Part shown: positions 1-8,492 of the stretch, piece after piece
Numbering within the stretch: position 1 is the first letter of the stretch
How the letters are laid out: each line of letters opens with the position of its first letter
DNA from: Thermoguttaceae bacterium
GTDB lineage: Bacteria > Planctomycetota > Planctomycetia > Pirellulales > Thermoguttaceae
DNA: 64,000 nucleotides
Direction of reading: 5' to 3'
Assembly: GCA_017434455.1 (NCBI GenBank)
Contig: JAFRFG010000014.1
Coordinates: 175,824-239,823, forward strand
Position numbers and translations under genes: made by a program
Notes under the pieces: generated by a model
The model's database searches: none
What the model was told of the DNA's origin: nothing
What the model saw: the letters and a program-made list of their open reading frames with translations, nothing else

Positions 1-669
1 GCGGTAGTAGAGAATGTACTTTTGCTCTTTCTCGGACCAGAAGGTGATATTCTGCGTGTCGAACGCCCCGTCGGTGTAGACCGGCTCGTCGCTGATCGGC
101 GTCCAATGAATGCCGTCCGGCGACTGGTAGGCGAAAAGCCCTTTGAGCCCGAACGAAAGACCGACCGCCTTGTACCGGGCCTGCGGCTTGGCGTTGGGGT
201 TGGTGTCGATGAAGGGGGAGAAGTCGTGGCACTCGGTGTGATCGGCGGCCTCATAAAGGACAATATTATTCTCCTTCGACCCATCAGACTCGAACAGGCC
301 AAGGTTGGGGCGCGTCCAATGAATGCCGTCTTCACTTTCGTAGAGGGTGACCACCAGCCGATGCCCATCCTGCGCCCCGTTGTTGATCGACCACGCCTTC
401 GCGTAGGCGCGATACAGGCCCGCCTGGTCATCGTAGAGGATCGTCCAGTAACCGCAGGCGTTCCCCTCCCACGGCTTGTCGCACTTGATCGCGATCTCTT
501 GGGGGACCGGCTGATGGACCAGGATCTGACAGTCGCTCATCGACGCGATCATGGTCTCGTCGCAAAACAGCTCGCGCTGGTCGCCGAGCGGATAAACCTC
601 CTGCGCCGCGGCCGACACACAGGCCGTCAGACCCAACAACAGTCCCAACAGCATATTTCGCAAATTCAT
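1..669 (-). CDS. Secreted beta-propeller glycosidase-like protein, array copy P8 (3' end outside window)
   Basis: This is the last-transcribed visible copy of the eight-gene array, and only its first 223 codons are in the window. The ATG at 669 follows AGAGGT with 6 bases between. The N-terminus is a signal peptide (MNLRNMLLGL..., ending near AAAQ). The mature protein starts EVYPLGDQREL, a form shared only with copy P2. Two blade motifs of the form S-x-DG-I-HW are visible before the sequence runs off the edge. Copy-specific changes include FESDGS where the others have FEWEGS. The frame is open to base 1, so it is a truncated view and shows no sign of being a pseudogene. Membership of the family is certain; enzymatic activity is inferred. 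Confidence 0.85.
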   Translation of the reverse strand, partial: MNLRNMLLGLLLGLTACVSAAAQEVYPLGDQRELFCDETMIASMSDCQILVHQPVPQEIAIKCDKPWEGNACGYWTILYDDQAGLYRAYAKAWSINNGAQDGHRLVVTLYESEDGIHWTRPNLGLFESDGSKENNIVLYEAADHTECHDFSPFIDTNPNAKPQARYKAVGLSFGLKGLFAYQSPDGIHWTPISDEPVYTDGAFDTQNITFWSEKEQKYILYYR

Positions 670-719
670 CGTTTACCTCTTTGTTTAGTTTATCTTGGGG
701 TGAAAGCAAGCTGTGGGTT

Positions 720-2240
720 TTACTCCTCAAACTTCATCGAATACAAATCGGCCTCGCGCATGACGAAACGAAGCGAGACCGTCTTCCCCGCCAGCGCGGA
801 AACATCGGTGCTCCCGTTCCACGAGCAGCGCCAATCGAGCGTATCGCCGAAGAACATGTCGCACTCATCCAGCGTGAACCCGGGGATCGGATTGCCCTCT
901 TCGTCGAGGAATTCCATCTTCACGAACCCGGCCGCGGAAGTGCCCAGATTGAGCGACAGTTCTTTCCCCGTGAAGGTGAAGGGGCGGGTGACCATTTCGC
1001 CGATGGTGTTCTTCGCGTGAACCGAACCGAAGCCGTCGATCCGAAGCGTATAGCGGCGCAGCAGCGTTATCGTCCCGGTGAAGTACGATTCGGTCGAGTA
1101 AAGCGACAGCTCCCTTGGGCAGTCGTCCCGCAGCGAGTCGGTTTCGATCACCGTCCAGGCGAGATAGTTATCACCATAGACCCAGTTGTCTTTTGTCTTC
1201 AGTCCCGGTGAAAGGAACGCCTCGTTCGACCGGCGGAAGTGCATCCCGTCGCGGCTGGTGATATAGACCGAATCGGTCACCGCCGTCCCATAGCGGGACT
1301 CTTGCGTCATGCGTTCCCGGCGGCGGTCCCACTCCGGCAGATATTCACTGGCCCGCAGAAGTCCGTTGTCGACATACCGCGCCGGAAGGCCGAGATAGAC
1401 ATTCGGCGCCCGGTAGTAGGGAAGAATCCCATTGGTATAATATTGCACCTCCGTCACCGGGCCTTCCCCTTCGGGGAAAACAAGAGGCCCCTCGTTCGTC
1501 CAGTGGAGGTAATCGTCCGAGACAGCGCGGGCGATCATGCGGGTTCCCGAGTAGCCCCCTTCCGAGAAGATGCGGTAGTAGAGGATATACTTTTGTTCCT
1601 TCTCGGACCAGAAGGTGATATTCTGCGTGTCGAACGCCCCGTCGGTATAGACCGGCTCGGTGCTCATCGGCGTCCAGTGGATGCCGTCCGGCGACTGATA
1701 GGCGAACAGCCCCTTCATATCCACGGTGAAACCGACCGCCTTATAGCGGGCTTCGGGCGTGGCGTTGGGACTGGTGTCGATGAAAGGGGACAGATCGGTA
1801 AACTCGGCGTGACTGGCGGTCTCGTAAAGTATGATATTGTTCTGGTTCGATCCCTCCCATTCGTGCAGCCCGAGATTGGGACGGGTCCAGTGGATACCGT
1901 CCTGACTTTCGTAGGTGACAATCACCAGGCGATGCCCCTCATGTACCCCGTTGTTGATCGCCCACGCGTGCGCGTAGGCGCGGTAAATCTTCGCTTGGTC
2001 ATCGTAGAGAATCGTCCAGCAGCCGCAGCCGTTCCCCTCCCACGGCTGATCGCACGTGATGGCGACCTCCTGCGGCACCGGCTGATGGACCAGGATCTGA
2101 CAGTCGGACATCGCGGCGATCATCGTGTCGTCACAGAACAGCTCACGGTCGGCCCCCAGCGGGAAGACCTCCTGCGCCGCGGCCGACACACAAACCATCA
2201 GGCCAAATAACAGCCCCAACAGCAGACGTCGCGAATTCAT
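720..2240 (-). CDS. Secreted beta-propeller glycosidase-like protein, array copy P7
   Basis: 506 aa. An upstream ATG at 2276 would overlap the preceding gene, but the ATG at 2240 gives the same length and signal peptide as the sister copies and has AGAGG about 9 bases upstream, so 2240 is chosen. Residues 1-23 are identical to those of copy P4. This is the most divergent copy in the 135-175 region: the CHDFSPF motif seen in the other copies reads TDLSPF here, losing the Cys-His pair. Four D-x-x-HW/HF blade motifs and the C-terminal beta-sandwich (about 395-506, ending in LYSMKFEE) are intact. The gap to the previous gene (P6) is 25 bp, consistent with one transcript. Confidence 0.88.
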   Translation of the reverse strand: MNSRRLLLGLLFGLMVCVSAAAQEVFPLGADRELFCDDTMIAAMSDCQILVHQPVPQEVAITCDQPWEGNGCGCWTILYDDQAKIYRAYAHAWAINNGVHEGHRLVIVTYESQDGIHWTRPNLGLHEWEGSNQNNIILYETASHAEFTDLSPFIDTSPNATPEARYKAVGFTVDMKGLFAYQSPDGIHWTPMSTEPVYTDGAFDTQNITFWSEKEQKYILYYRIFSEGGYSGTRMIARAVSDDYLHWTNEGPLVFPEGEGPVTEVQYYTNGILPYYRAPNVYLGLPARYVDNGLLRASEYLPEWDRRRERMTQESRYGTAVTDSVYITSRDGMHFRRSNEAFLSPGLKTKDNWVYGDNYLAWTVIETDSLRDDCPRELSLYSTESYFTGTITLLRRYTLRIDGFGSVHAKNTIGEMVTRPFTFTGKELSLNLGTSAAGFVKMEFLDEEGNPIPGFTLDECDMFFGDTLDWRCSWNGSTDVSALAGKTVSLRFVMREADLYSMKFEE

Positions 2241-2265
2241 CGAAATACCTCTTCTCGGGGTAAAA

Positions 2266-3786
2266 TCACTGTTCAAACTTCATCGAATACAAATCGGCCT
2301 CGCGCATGACAAAGCGCAGCGAGACAGTCTTCCCCGCCAGCGGCGAAACATCGGTACTCCCGTTCCACGAGCAGCGCCAGTCGAGCGTGTCGCCGAAGAA
2401 CATATCGCACTCGTCCAGGGTAAAACCAGGGATCGGGTTGCCCCCTTCATCGAGGAACTCCATCTTCACGAAACCGGCCGCGGCGGTGCCGAGATTAAGC
2501 GAGAGCTCTTTGCCCGTGAAGGTAAACGGGCGGGTAACCATTTCGCCGATTTTGTTCATCGCGTGGACCGAGCCGAAGCCGTCTATCCGCAGCGTAAAGC
2601 GGCGCATCCCCGAGGCCGTCCCCGTGAAGTACGACTCCGTCGCGTAAAGGGAGAGCTCCCGCGGGCAATCGTCCCGCAGCGAGTCGGTCTCGATCGCCGT
2701 CCAGGCGAGGTAGTTATCGCCGTAGACCCAGTTGTCTTTCGTCTTGAGCCCCGGGGAAAGGAACGCCTCGTTCGACCGGCGGAAATGCTTTCCGTCGCGG
2801 CTGGTGATATAGACCGCGTCAGTCACCGCCGTTCCGTAGCGGGGAGACAGCGTCATGCGTTCCTGGCGGCGGTCCCACTCCGACAGAAATTCGGTCGCGC
2901 GGATCAGTCCGTTGTCGACGTACCGCGCCGGGAAACCGATGCAGACGTTCTTCGCCCGGTAATAGGGACGAATCCCGTTGGTATAATATTGCGCTTCGGG
3001 AACCGGCCCCTCCCCCTCGGGGAAAACAATAGGCCCCTCGTTCGTCCAGTGCAGGTAATCGTCCGAGACCGCCCGGGCGATCATGCGGGTTCCGTTGTAC
3101 CCCCCCTCCGAGAAGATGCGGTAGTAGAGAATGTATTTTTGTTCTTTCTCGGACCAAAAGGTAATATTCTGCGTGTCGAACGCCCCGTCGGTGTAGACCG
3201 GCTCGCTGCTGGCCGGCGTCCAGTGGATACCGTCCGGCGACTGATAGGCGAACAGCCCCTGGAATCCCAACGAACGGCCGACCGCCTTATACCGGGCCTC
3301 CGGCTTGGCGTTGGGGTTCGTGTCGATGAAGGGGGAGAAGTCGTGGCACTCGGTCTGATCGGCAGCCTCGAACAGGATGATATTGTTATCCTTCAACCCC
3401 TCCCATTCGAACAGGCCGATGTTGGGGCAGGTCCAATGAATGCCGTCTTCACTTTCGTAGGTGACGATTACCGGCCGATGGGGCGGATGTACCCCGTCCC
3501 CCTGCGAGCACCCCACGGCGTAGGCGCGATAGATCTTCGCCTGGTCGTCGTAAAGAAATGTCCAGTAGTTGCAGCAGTTCCCTTCCCACGGTTTGTCGCA
3601 GGTAAACGCCAGCTCCTGCGGCACCGGCTGATGAACCAGGATCTGACAGTCGCTCATCGCTGCGATCATCGTGTCGTCACAGAACAGCTCGCGGTCGGCC
3701 CCCAGCGGGAAGACCTCCTGCGCCGAAGCCGACACAAGAAGCGCCAGTCCCAAAGAAAGACTCAAACACGCCGATAGAAATCTCAT
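2266..3786 (-). CDS. Secreted beta-propeller glycosidase-like protein, array copy P6
   Basis: 506 aa with signal peptide MRFLSACLSLSLGL.... The mature N-terminus EVFPLGADREL is shared only with its neighbour P7. The segment after the first blade (GCSQGDGVHPPHRP) resembles P5, while the signal peptide resembles P5 and P3, so the copy is a patchwork of its relatives. The first blade motif reads HWTCPN where the others have HWTRPN. The protein ends FEQ where most copies end FEE. The leader upstream of the ATG (GGTATTTCG next to the start, then a TTCTTTTGTCAGTCAGC-type segment on the plus strand) is nearly identical to that of P5. Confidence 0.88.
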   Translation of the reverse strand: MRFLSACLSLSLGLALLVSASAQEVFPLGADRELFCDDTMIAAMSDCQILVHQPVPQELAFTCDKPWEGNCCNYWTFLYDDQAKIYRAYAVGCSQGDGVHPPHRPVIVTYESEDGIHWTCPNIGLFEWEGLKDNNIILFEAADQTECHDFSPFIDTNPNAKPEARYKAVGRSLGFQGLFAYQSPDGIHWTPASSEPVYTDGAFDTQNITFWSEKEQKYILYYRIFSEGGYNGTRMIARAVSDDYLHWTNEGPIVFPEGEGPVPEAQYYTNGIRPYYRAKNVCIGFPARYVDNGLIRATEFLSEWDRRQERMTLSPRYGTAVTDAVYITSRDGKHFRRSNEAFLSPGLKTKDNWVYGDNYLAWTAIETDSLRDDCPRELSLYATESYFTGTASGMRRFTLRIDGFGSVHAMNKIGEMVTRPFTFTGKELSLNLGTAAAGFVKMEFLDEGGNPIPGFTLDECDMFFGDTLDWRCSWNGSTDVSPLAGKTVSLRFVMREADLYSMKFEQ

Positions 3787-3829
3787 CGAAATACCTGTTC
3801 TTTTGTCAGTCAGCGTTTAAGCGAGGAAC

Positions 3830-5350
3830 TCACTCCTCAAACTTCATCGAGTACAGATCGGCCTCGCGCATGACAAAGCGAAGCGAAACCGTCTTTCCCG
3901 CCAGGGAGGATACATCGGTGCTGCCGTTCCACGAACAACGCCAGTCGAGCGTGTCGCCGAAGAACATATCGCACTCCTCCAGCGTGAAACCGGGAATCGG
4001 CTCTCCCGATGCGTCAAGGAACTCCATCTTCACGAACCCGGCCGCGGCGGTGCCCAGGTTGAGCGACAGCTCTTTCCCCGTAAAGGAGAATGGGCGCGTG
4101 GTCATTTCGCCGATGGTGTTCTTCGCGTGGACCGAACCGAAGCCGTCGATCCGCAGCGTACAGCGGCGCATTCTCGAAAACGTTCCCGTGAAAGCCGATT
4201 CCTTCGCGAAGAGCGACAGCTCCCGCGGGCAGTCGTCCCGCAGCGAGTCGGTCTCGATCACCGTCCAGGCGAGGTTGTTATCGCCGTACGACCAATTGTC
4301 CTTCGTCTTAAGCCCCGGCGAAAGGAACGCCTCGTTCGACCGGCGAAAGTGCCGCCCGTCGCGGCTGGTGATATAGACCGAGTCGGTCACTGCCGTCCCG
4401 TAGCGCGGCGCCTGGGTCATTCGTTCCTGACGGCGGTCCCACTCCGGCAGATATTCTGTCGCGCGGGTCAGACCGTTATCGACGTAGCGCGACGGAAAAC
4501 CGATATAGATATTCGGCGCCCGATAGTGGGGACGAATCTGATTGACATAGTACTGTGCCTCGTGAACCGGCCCTTCCCCTTCGGGGAAGACTAAAGGCCC
4601 CTCGTTCGTCCAGTGGAGGTAGTCGTCCGAAACGGCGCGGGCGATCATGCGGGTTCCGTTGTAGCCCCCTTCCGAGAAGATCCGGTAGTAGAGAACGTAC
4701 TTTTGTTCTTTCTCGGACCAGAAGGTGATGTTCTGCGTGTCGAACGCCCCGTCGGTATAGACCGGCTCCTCGCTGGTCGGCGTCCAATGGATTCCGTCCG
4801 GTGACTGGTAGGCGAACAGGCCTTTGAGCCCCATCGAAAGGCCGATCGCTTTATACCGGGCCTCGGGTTTGGCGCTGGGGTTGGTATCGATGAAGGGAGA
4901 GAAATCATGACAATCGGTGTGATCGGCGGCCTCGAGCATGATGATGTTGTTATCCTTCGATCCCTCCCACTCGAACAGACCGAGATTGGGGCGTGTCCAA
5001 TGGATCCCGTCCTCGCTCTGGTAGGTCGTGACCGCCAGACGGTGGGGCTGATGGACCCCGTCTCCGACGGTCCACCCATGGGAGTAGGCGCGGTAAATTT
5101 TCGCCTGATCATCGTAGAGGACCGTCCAGTAGTTACAGGCGTTCCCCTCCCATGGTTTGTCGCAATCGACGGCGATCTCTCGCGGCACCGGCTGATGGAC
5201 CAGGATCTGACAGTCGCTCATCGCCGCGATCATCGTCTCGTCGCAGAACAGTTCGCGGTCCGATCCCAGCGGGACGACCTCCTGCGCCGCGGCCGACACA
5301 CAAATCGTCAGGCCCCAAAGCAGCCCCAAACACGCCGATAGAAATCTCAT
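3830..5350 (-). CDS. Secreted beta-propeller glycosidase-like protein, array copy P5
   Basis: 506 aa from the ATG at 5350. A further ATG at 5380 would add ten residues in front of the signal peptide and run into the leader shared with P6, so it is not used. The signal peptide is MRFLSACLGLLWGL.... The mature start EVVPLGSDREL is shared with P4. Unique features are a Gln in the first blade motif region (TYQSEDG) and SHGWTVGDGVHQ. All four HW/HF blade motifs, the FDTQNITFWSEKEQKY core and the C-terminal domain are present. It is transcribed after P4 with a 44-bp gap. Confidence 0.88.
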   Translation of the reverse strand: MRFLSACLGLLWGLTICVSAAAQEVVPLGSDRELFCDETMIAAMSDCQILVHQPVPREIAVDCDKPWEGNACNYWTVLYDDQAKIYRAYSHGWTVGDGVHQPHRLAVTTYQSEDGIHWTRPNLGLFEWEGSKDNNIIMLEAADHTDCHDFSPFIDTNPSAKPEARYKAIGLSMGLKGLFAYQSPDGIHWTPTSEEPVYTDGAFDTQNITFWSEKEQKYVLYYRIFSEGGYNGTRMIARAVSDDYLHWTNEGPLVFPEGEGPVHEAQYYVNQIRPHYRAPNIYIGFPSRYVDNGLTRATEYLPEWDRRQERMTQAPRYGTAVTDSVYITSRDGRHFRRSNEAFLSPGLKTKDNWSYGDNNLAWTVIETDSLRDDCPRELSLFAKESAFTGTFSRMRRCTLRIDGFGSVHAKNTIGEMTTRPFSFTGKELSLNLGTAAAGFVKMEFLDASGEPIPGFTLEECDMFFGDTLDWRCSWNGSTDVSSLAGKTVSLRFVMREADLYSMKFEE

Positions 5351-5394
5351 CGAAATACCTGTTCTTTTGTCAGTCAGCATTTAATCGGGGGAAT

Positions 5395-6915
5395 TTACTC
5401 CTCAAACTTCATCGAGTACAAATCGGCCTCGCGCATGACAAAGCGCAGCGAGACCGTCTTCCCCGCAAGCGACGAAACATCAGTGCTCCCGTTCCACGAG
5501 CAGCGCCAATCAAGCGTGTCGCCGAAGAACATATCGCACTCATCCAGGGTGAACCCGGGGATCGGGTTGCCCGATGCGTCAAGGAACTCCATCTTCACGA
5601 AACCGGCCGCGGCGGTGCCCAGGTTGAGCGACAGCTCCTTCCCCGTGAAGGTGAAGGGGCGCGTGGTCATTTCGCCAATTTTGTTCTTGGCGTGGACCGA
5701 ACCAAAGCCGTCGATCCGCAGCGTGAAGCGGCGCAGGTGAGAAGTGGTCCCGGTAAACGCCATTTCCGTCGCGAAGAGCGACAGTTCCCTCGGGCAGTCG
5801 TCCCGCAGCGAGTCGGTCTCGACTACCGTCCAGGCGAGGTAGTTATCGCCGTAGACCCAGTTGTTCTTCGTCTTGAGCCCCGGGGAAAGAAACGCCTCGT
5901 TCGACCGGCGGAAGTGAACCCCGTCGCGGCTGGTGATGTAGACCGAGTCGGTCACCGCCGTCCCGTAGCGGGGCGAGACGGTCATACGTTCCTGGCGGCG
6001 GTCCCACTCCGGCAGAAATTCGGTCGCTCGGATCAGCCCATTGTCGACGTACCGCGCCGGAAAACCGATATAGACATTCTTCGCCCGATAGTAGGGGAGA
6101 ATCTGGTTGACATAATATTGCGCTTCCATCACCGGACCCTCTCCCTCGGGGAAAACAATAGGCCCCTCGTTCGTCCAGTGGAGATAGTCGTCCGAGACGG
6201 CCCGAGCAATGATGCGGGCTCCCGAAAACCTCTCTCCCGAGTAGATCCGGTAGTAAAGGATGTACTTTTGCTCCTTCTCGGACCAGAAGGTGATATTCTG
6301 CGTGTCGAACATCCCCTTGGTGTAGACCGCCTCATCGCTGATCGGCGTCCAGTGGATACCGTCCGGCGACTGATAGGCGAACAGACCCCCGCCGACAAAT
6401 GAAGTGCCGATCGCCTTATACCGGGCTTCCGGCTTGGCGTTGGGGTTCGTGTCAATGAAGGGGGAAAAGTCGTGGCACGCCTCGTGATTGGCCGCCTCGA
6501 AGAGGACGATGTTATTCTCCTTCGACCCCTCCCACTCAAAGAACCCCAGATTGGGGCGGGTCCAATGGATCCCGTCCTGACTCTCGTAGGTCGTGATCAC
6601 CAGACGATGCCCCTGCTGCGCCCCGTTATCGATCGACCACGCCTTCGCGTAGGCACGGTAGATCTTCGCCTGGTCGTCGTAGAGGACCGTCCAGTAACCG
6701 CAGTTGTTCCCCTCCCACGGCTTATCGCAATCGATGGCGAGCTCCTGGGGGACCGGCTGATGAACCAGGATCTGACAGTCGCTCATCGACGCGATCATCG
6801 TGTCGTCGCAAAACAGCTCGCGGTCGGATCCCAGCGGGACGACCTCCTGCGCCGCGGCCGACACACAAACCATCAGGCCAAATAACAGCCCCAACAGCAG
6901 ACGTCGCGAATTCAT
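5395..6915 (-). CDS. Secreted beta-propeller glycosidase-like protein, array copy P4 (reference copy)
   Basis: 506 aa and used here to describe the family. Residues 1-23 are a signal peptide. Four repeated blade motifs follow: QDGIHWT (113-119), PDGIHWT (184-190), DDYLHWT (242-248) and SRDGVHF (329-335). They resemble the once-per-blade motifs of the GH32/43/68-type five-bladed propeller. A beta-sandwich domain occupies about 395-506. The family is most likely a periplasmic or secreted glycan-active enzyme. No catalytic triad could be assigned by eye, so the substrate is unknown. Copy-specific features are AVYTKGMFD where others read PVYTDGAFD, and GERFSGARII in the loop at 226-236. Start ATG 6915 has AGAAGG upstream. 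Confidence 0.88.
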   Translation of the reverse strand: MNSRRLLLGLLFGLMVCVSAAAQEVVPLGSDRELFCDDTMIASMSDCQILVHQPVPQELAIDCDKPWEGNNCGYWTVLYDDQAKIYRAYAKAWSIDNGAQQGHRLVITTYESQDGIHWTRPNLGFFEWEGSKENNIVLFEAANHEACHDFSPFIDTNPNAKPEARYKAIGTSFVGGGLFAYQSPDGIHWTPISDEAVYTKGMFDTQNITFWSEKEQKYILYYRIYSGERFSGARIIARAVSDDYLHWTNEGPIVFPEGEGPVMEAQYYVNQILPYYRAKNVYIGFPARYVDNGLIRATEFLPEWDRRQERMTVSPRYGTAVTDSVYITSRDGVHFRRSNEAFLSPGLKTKNNWVYGDNYLAWTVVETDSLRDDCPRELSLFATEMAFTGTTSHLRRFTLRIDGFGSVHAKNKIGEMTTRPFTFTGKELSLNLGTAAAGFVKMEFLDASGNPIPGFTLDECDMFFGDTLDWRCSWNGSTDVSSLAGKTVSLRFVMREADLYSMKFEE

Positions 6916-6942
6916 CGAAATACCTTCTTCTCGGGGTAAAAC

Positions 6943-8448
6943 TCACTTCTCAAACTTCATCGAATACAAATCGGCCTCGCGCATGACAAACCGCAGCGAG
7001 ACCGTCTTCCCTGCCAGAGACGATACATCGGTGCTGCCGTTCCACGAGCAGCGCCAGTCGAGCGTGTCGCCGAAGAACATGTCACACTCCTCCAGGGTGA
7101 ACCCGGGAATCGGGTTGCCCGATGCGTCAAGGAACTCCATCTTCACGAACCCGGCCGCGGCCGTGCCGAGGTTCAGCGACAGCTCCTTCCCATCGAAGGT
7201 AAACGGGCGGGTGACCATCTCGCCGATGGTGTTCTTCGCGTGGACCGACCCGAAACCGTCGATCCGCAGCGTGTAACGGCGCAGGGGCGAGGCCGTCCCG
7301 GTGAAGTACGATTCGGTAGAGTAAAGCGACAGCTCCCGCGGGCAGTCGTCCCGAAGCGAGTCGGTCTCGATCACCGTCCAGGCGAGGTAGTTGTCGCCGT
7401 ACGCCCAGTTGTCCTTGGTCTTAAGCCCCGGCGGCAAAAACGCCTCGTTCGACCGGCGGAAGTGCAGTCCGTCGCGGCTGGTGATATAGACCGAGTCGGT
7501 AACCACCGTCCCGAAACGTGTTTCCTGCGTCATCCGTTCCTGACGGAGGTCCCACCCGGGGAGATACTCGGTCGCCCGCATCAGCCCATTGTCAATGTAG
7601 CGCGCCGGAAAACCGATGTAGATATTCGGCGCCCGATAGTAGGGGCGAATGCCGTTGGTATAATATTGCGCCTCGGGAACCGGCCCCTCTCCCTCGGGGA
7701 AGTCGAGTTCCCCCTCGTTCGTCCAGTGCAGATAGTCGTCCGAGACCGCGCGGGCGATGCGCCGCGCGTCGCGAGGATTGATTCGGTAGTAGAGAATGTA
7801 CTTTTGTTCTTTCTCGGACCAGAAGGTGATGTTTTGTGTGTCGAACGCCCCGTCGGTGTAGACCGGCTTGTCGCTCATCGGCGTCCAGTGGATGCCGTCC
7901 GGCGACTGGTAGGCGAAGAGCCCCTCTTTCCTCGTCAGGCCGATCCCCTTGTACCGGGCCTCGGGTTTGGCGTTGGGGTTGGTGTCGATGAAGGGGGAGA
8001 AGTCGTGGCACTCGGTGTGAATGGGGGTCTCGTTGATGATGATATTGTTTTCCTTCGAACCCTCCCACTCGAACAGGCCGAGATTGGGGCGGGTCCAGTG
8101 GATCCCATCCTCGCTTTCGTAAGTCGTGATCACCAGGGGATGGGACGGATGCACCCCGTCGGCCTGTGACCATCCTTGAGCGTACGCCCGATACAGCCGC
8201 GCCTGGTCGTCGTAAAGAACGGTCCAGTAGCCGCAGCTGTTCCCCTCCCACGGCTTATCGCACGTGATGGCGACCTCCTGCGGCACCGGCTGATGGACCA
8301 GGATCTGACAGTCGGTCATCGCGGCGATCATCGTGTCGTCGCAAAACAGCTCGCGGTCGGATCCCAGCGGGAAGACCTCCTGCGCCGAAGCCGAGACGCA
8401 AATCATCAGACCCAAAAACAGCCCCAAACACGCCGATAAAAATCTCAT
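6943..8448 (-). CDS. Secreted beta-propeller glycosidase-like protein, array copy P3 (short-loop form)
   Basis: 501 aa, the shortest complete copy. Two loops are trimmed: GIGLTRKEGLFAYQ is shorter than in the sisters, and YYRINPRDARRIARA replaces the longer IFSEGGYNGTRMIARA loop. Residues after the first conserved block (AQGWSQADGVHPSHPLVI) match P1 at the far end of the array, while the signal peptide (MRFLSACLGLFLGL...) matches P5 and P6. NEGELDFPEGEGP is also unique. Loop trimming around the face of a propeller is where substrate preference usually changes, so this copy may differ in specificity (inference). Confidence 0.87.
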   Translation of the reverse strand: MRFLSACLGLFLGLMICVSASAQEVFPLGSDRELFCDDTMIAAMTDCQILVHQPVPQEVAITCDKPWEGNSCGYWTVLYDDQARLYRAYAQGWSQADGVHPSHPLVITTYESEDGIHWTRPNLGLFEWEGSKENNIIINETPIHTECHDFSPFIDTNPNAKPEARYKGIGLTRKEGLFAYQSPDGIHWTPMSDKPVYTDGAFDTQNITFWSEKEQKYILYYRINPRDARRIARAVSDDYLHWTNEGELDFPEGEGPVPEAQYYTNGIRPYYRAPNIYIGFPARYIDNGLMRATEYLPGWDLRQERMTQETRFGTVVTDSVYITSRDGLHFRRSNEAFLPPGLKTKDNWAYGDNYLAWTVIETDSLRDDCPRELSLYSTESYFTGTASPLRRYTLRIDGFGSVHAKNTIGEMVTRPFTFDGKELSLNLGTAAAGFVKMEFLDASGNPIPGFTLEECDMFFGDTLDWRCSWNGSTDVSSLAGKTVSLRFVMREADLYSMKFEK

Positions 8449-8492
8449 CGAAATACCTGTTTTTCCGTCCGTTAAAACTTCAGCGGAGAAAA

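Noticed and set aside
2125..3777. Long plus-strand open frame (about 550 codons) opposite propeller copies
   Set aside because: The same kind of antisense opening recurs opposite every copy; it follows from GC-rich codon usage of the minus-strand genes and has no SD, signal or recognisable domain.
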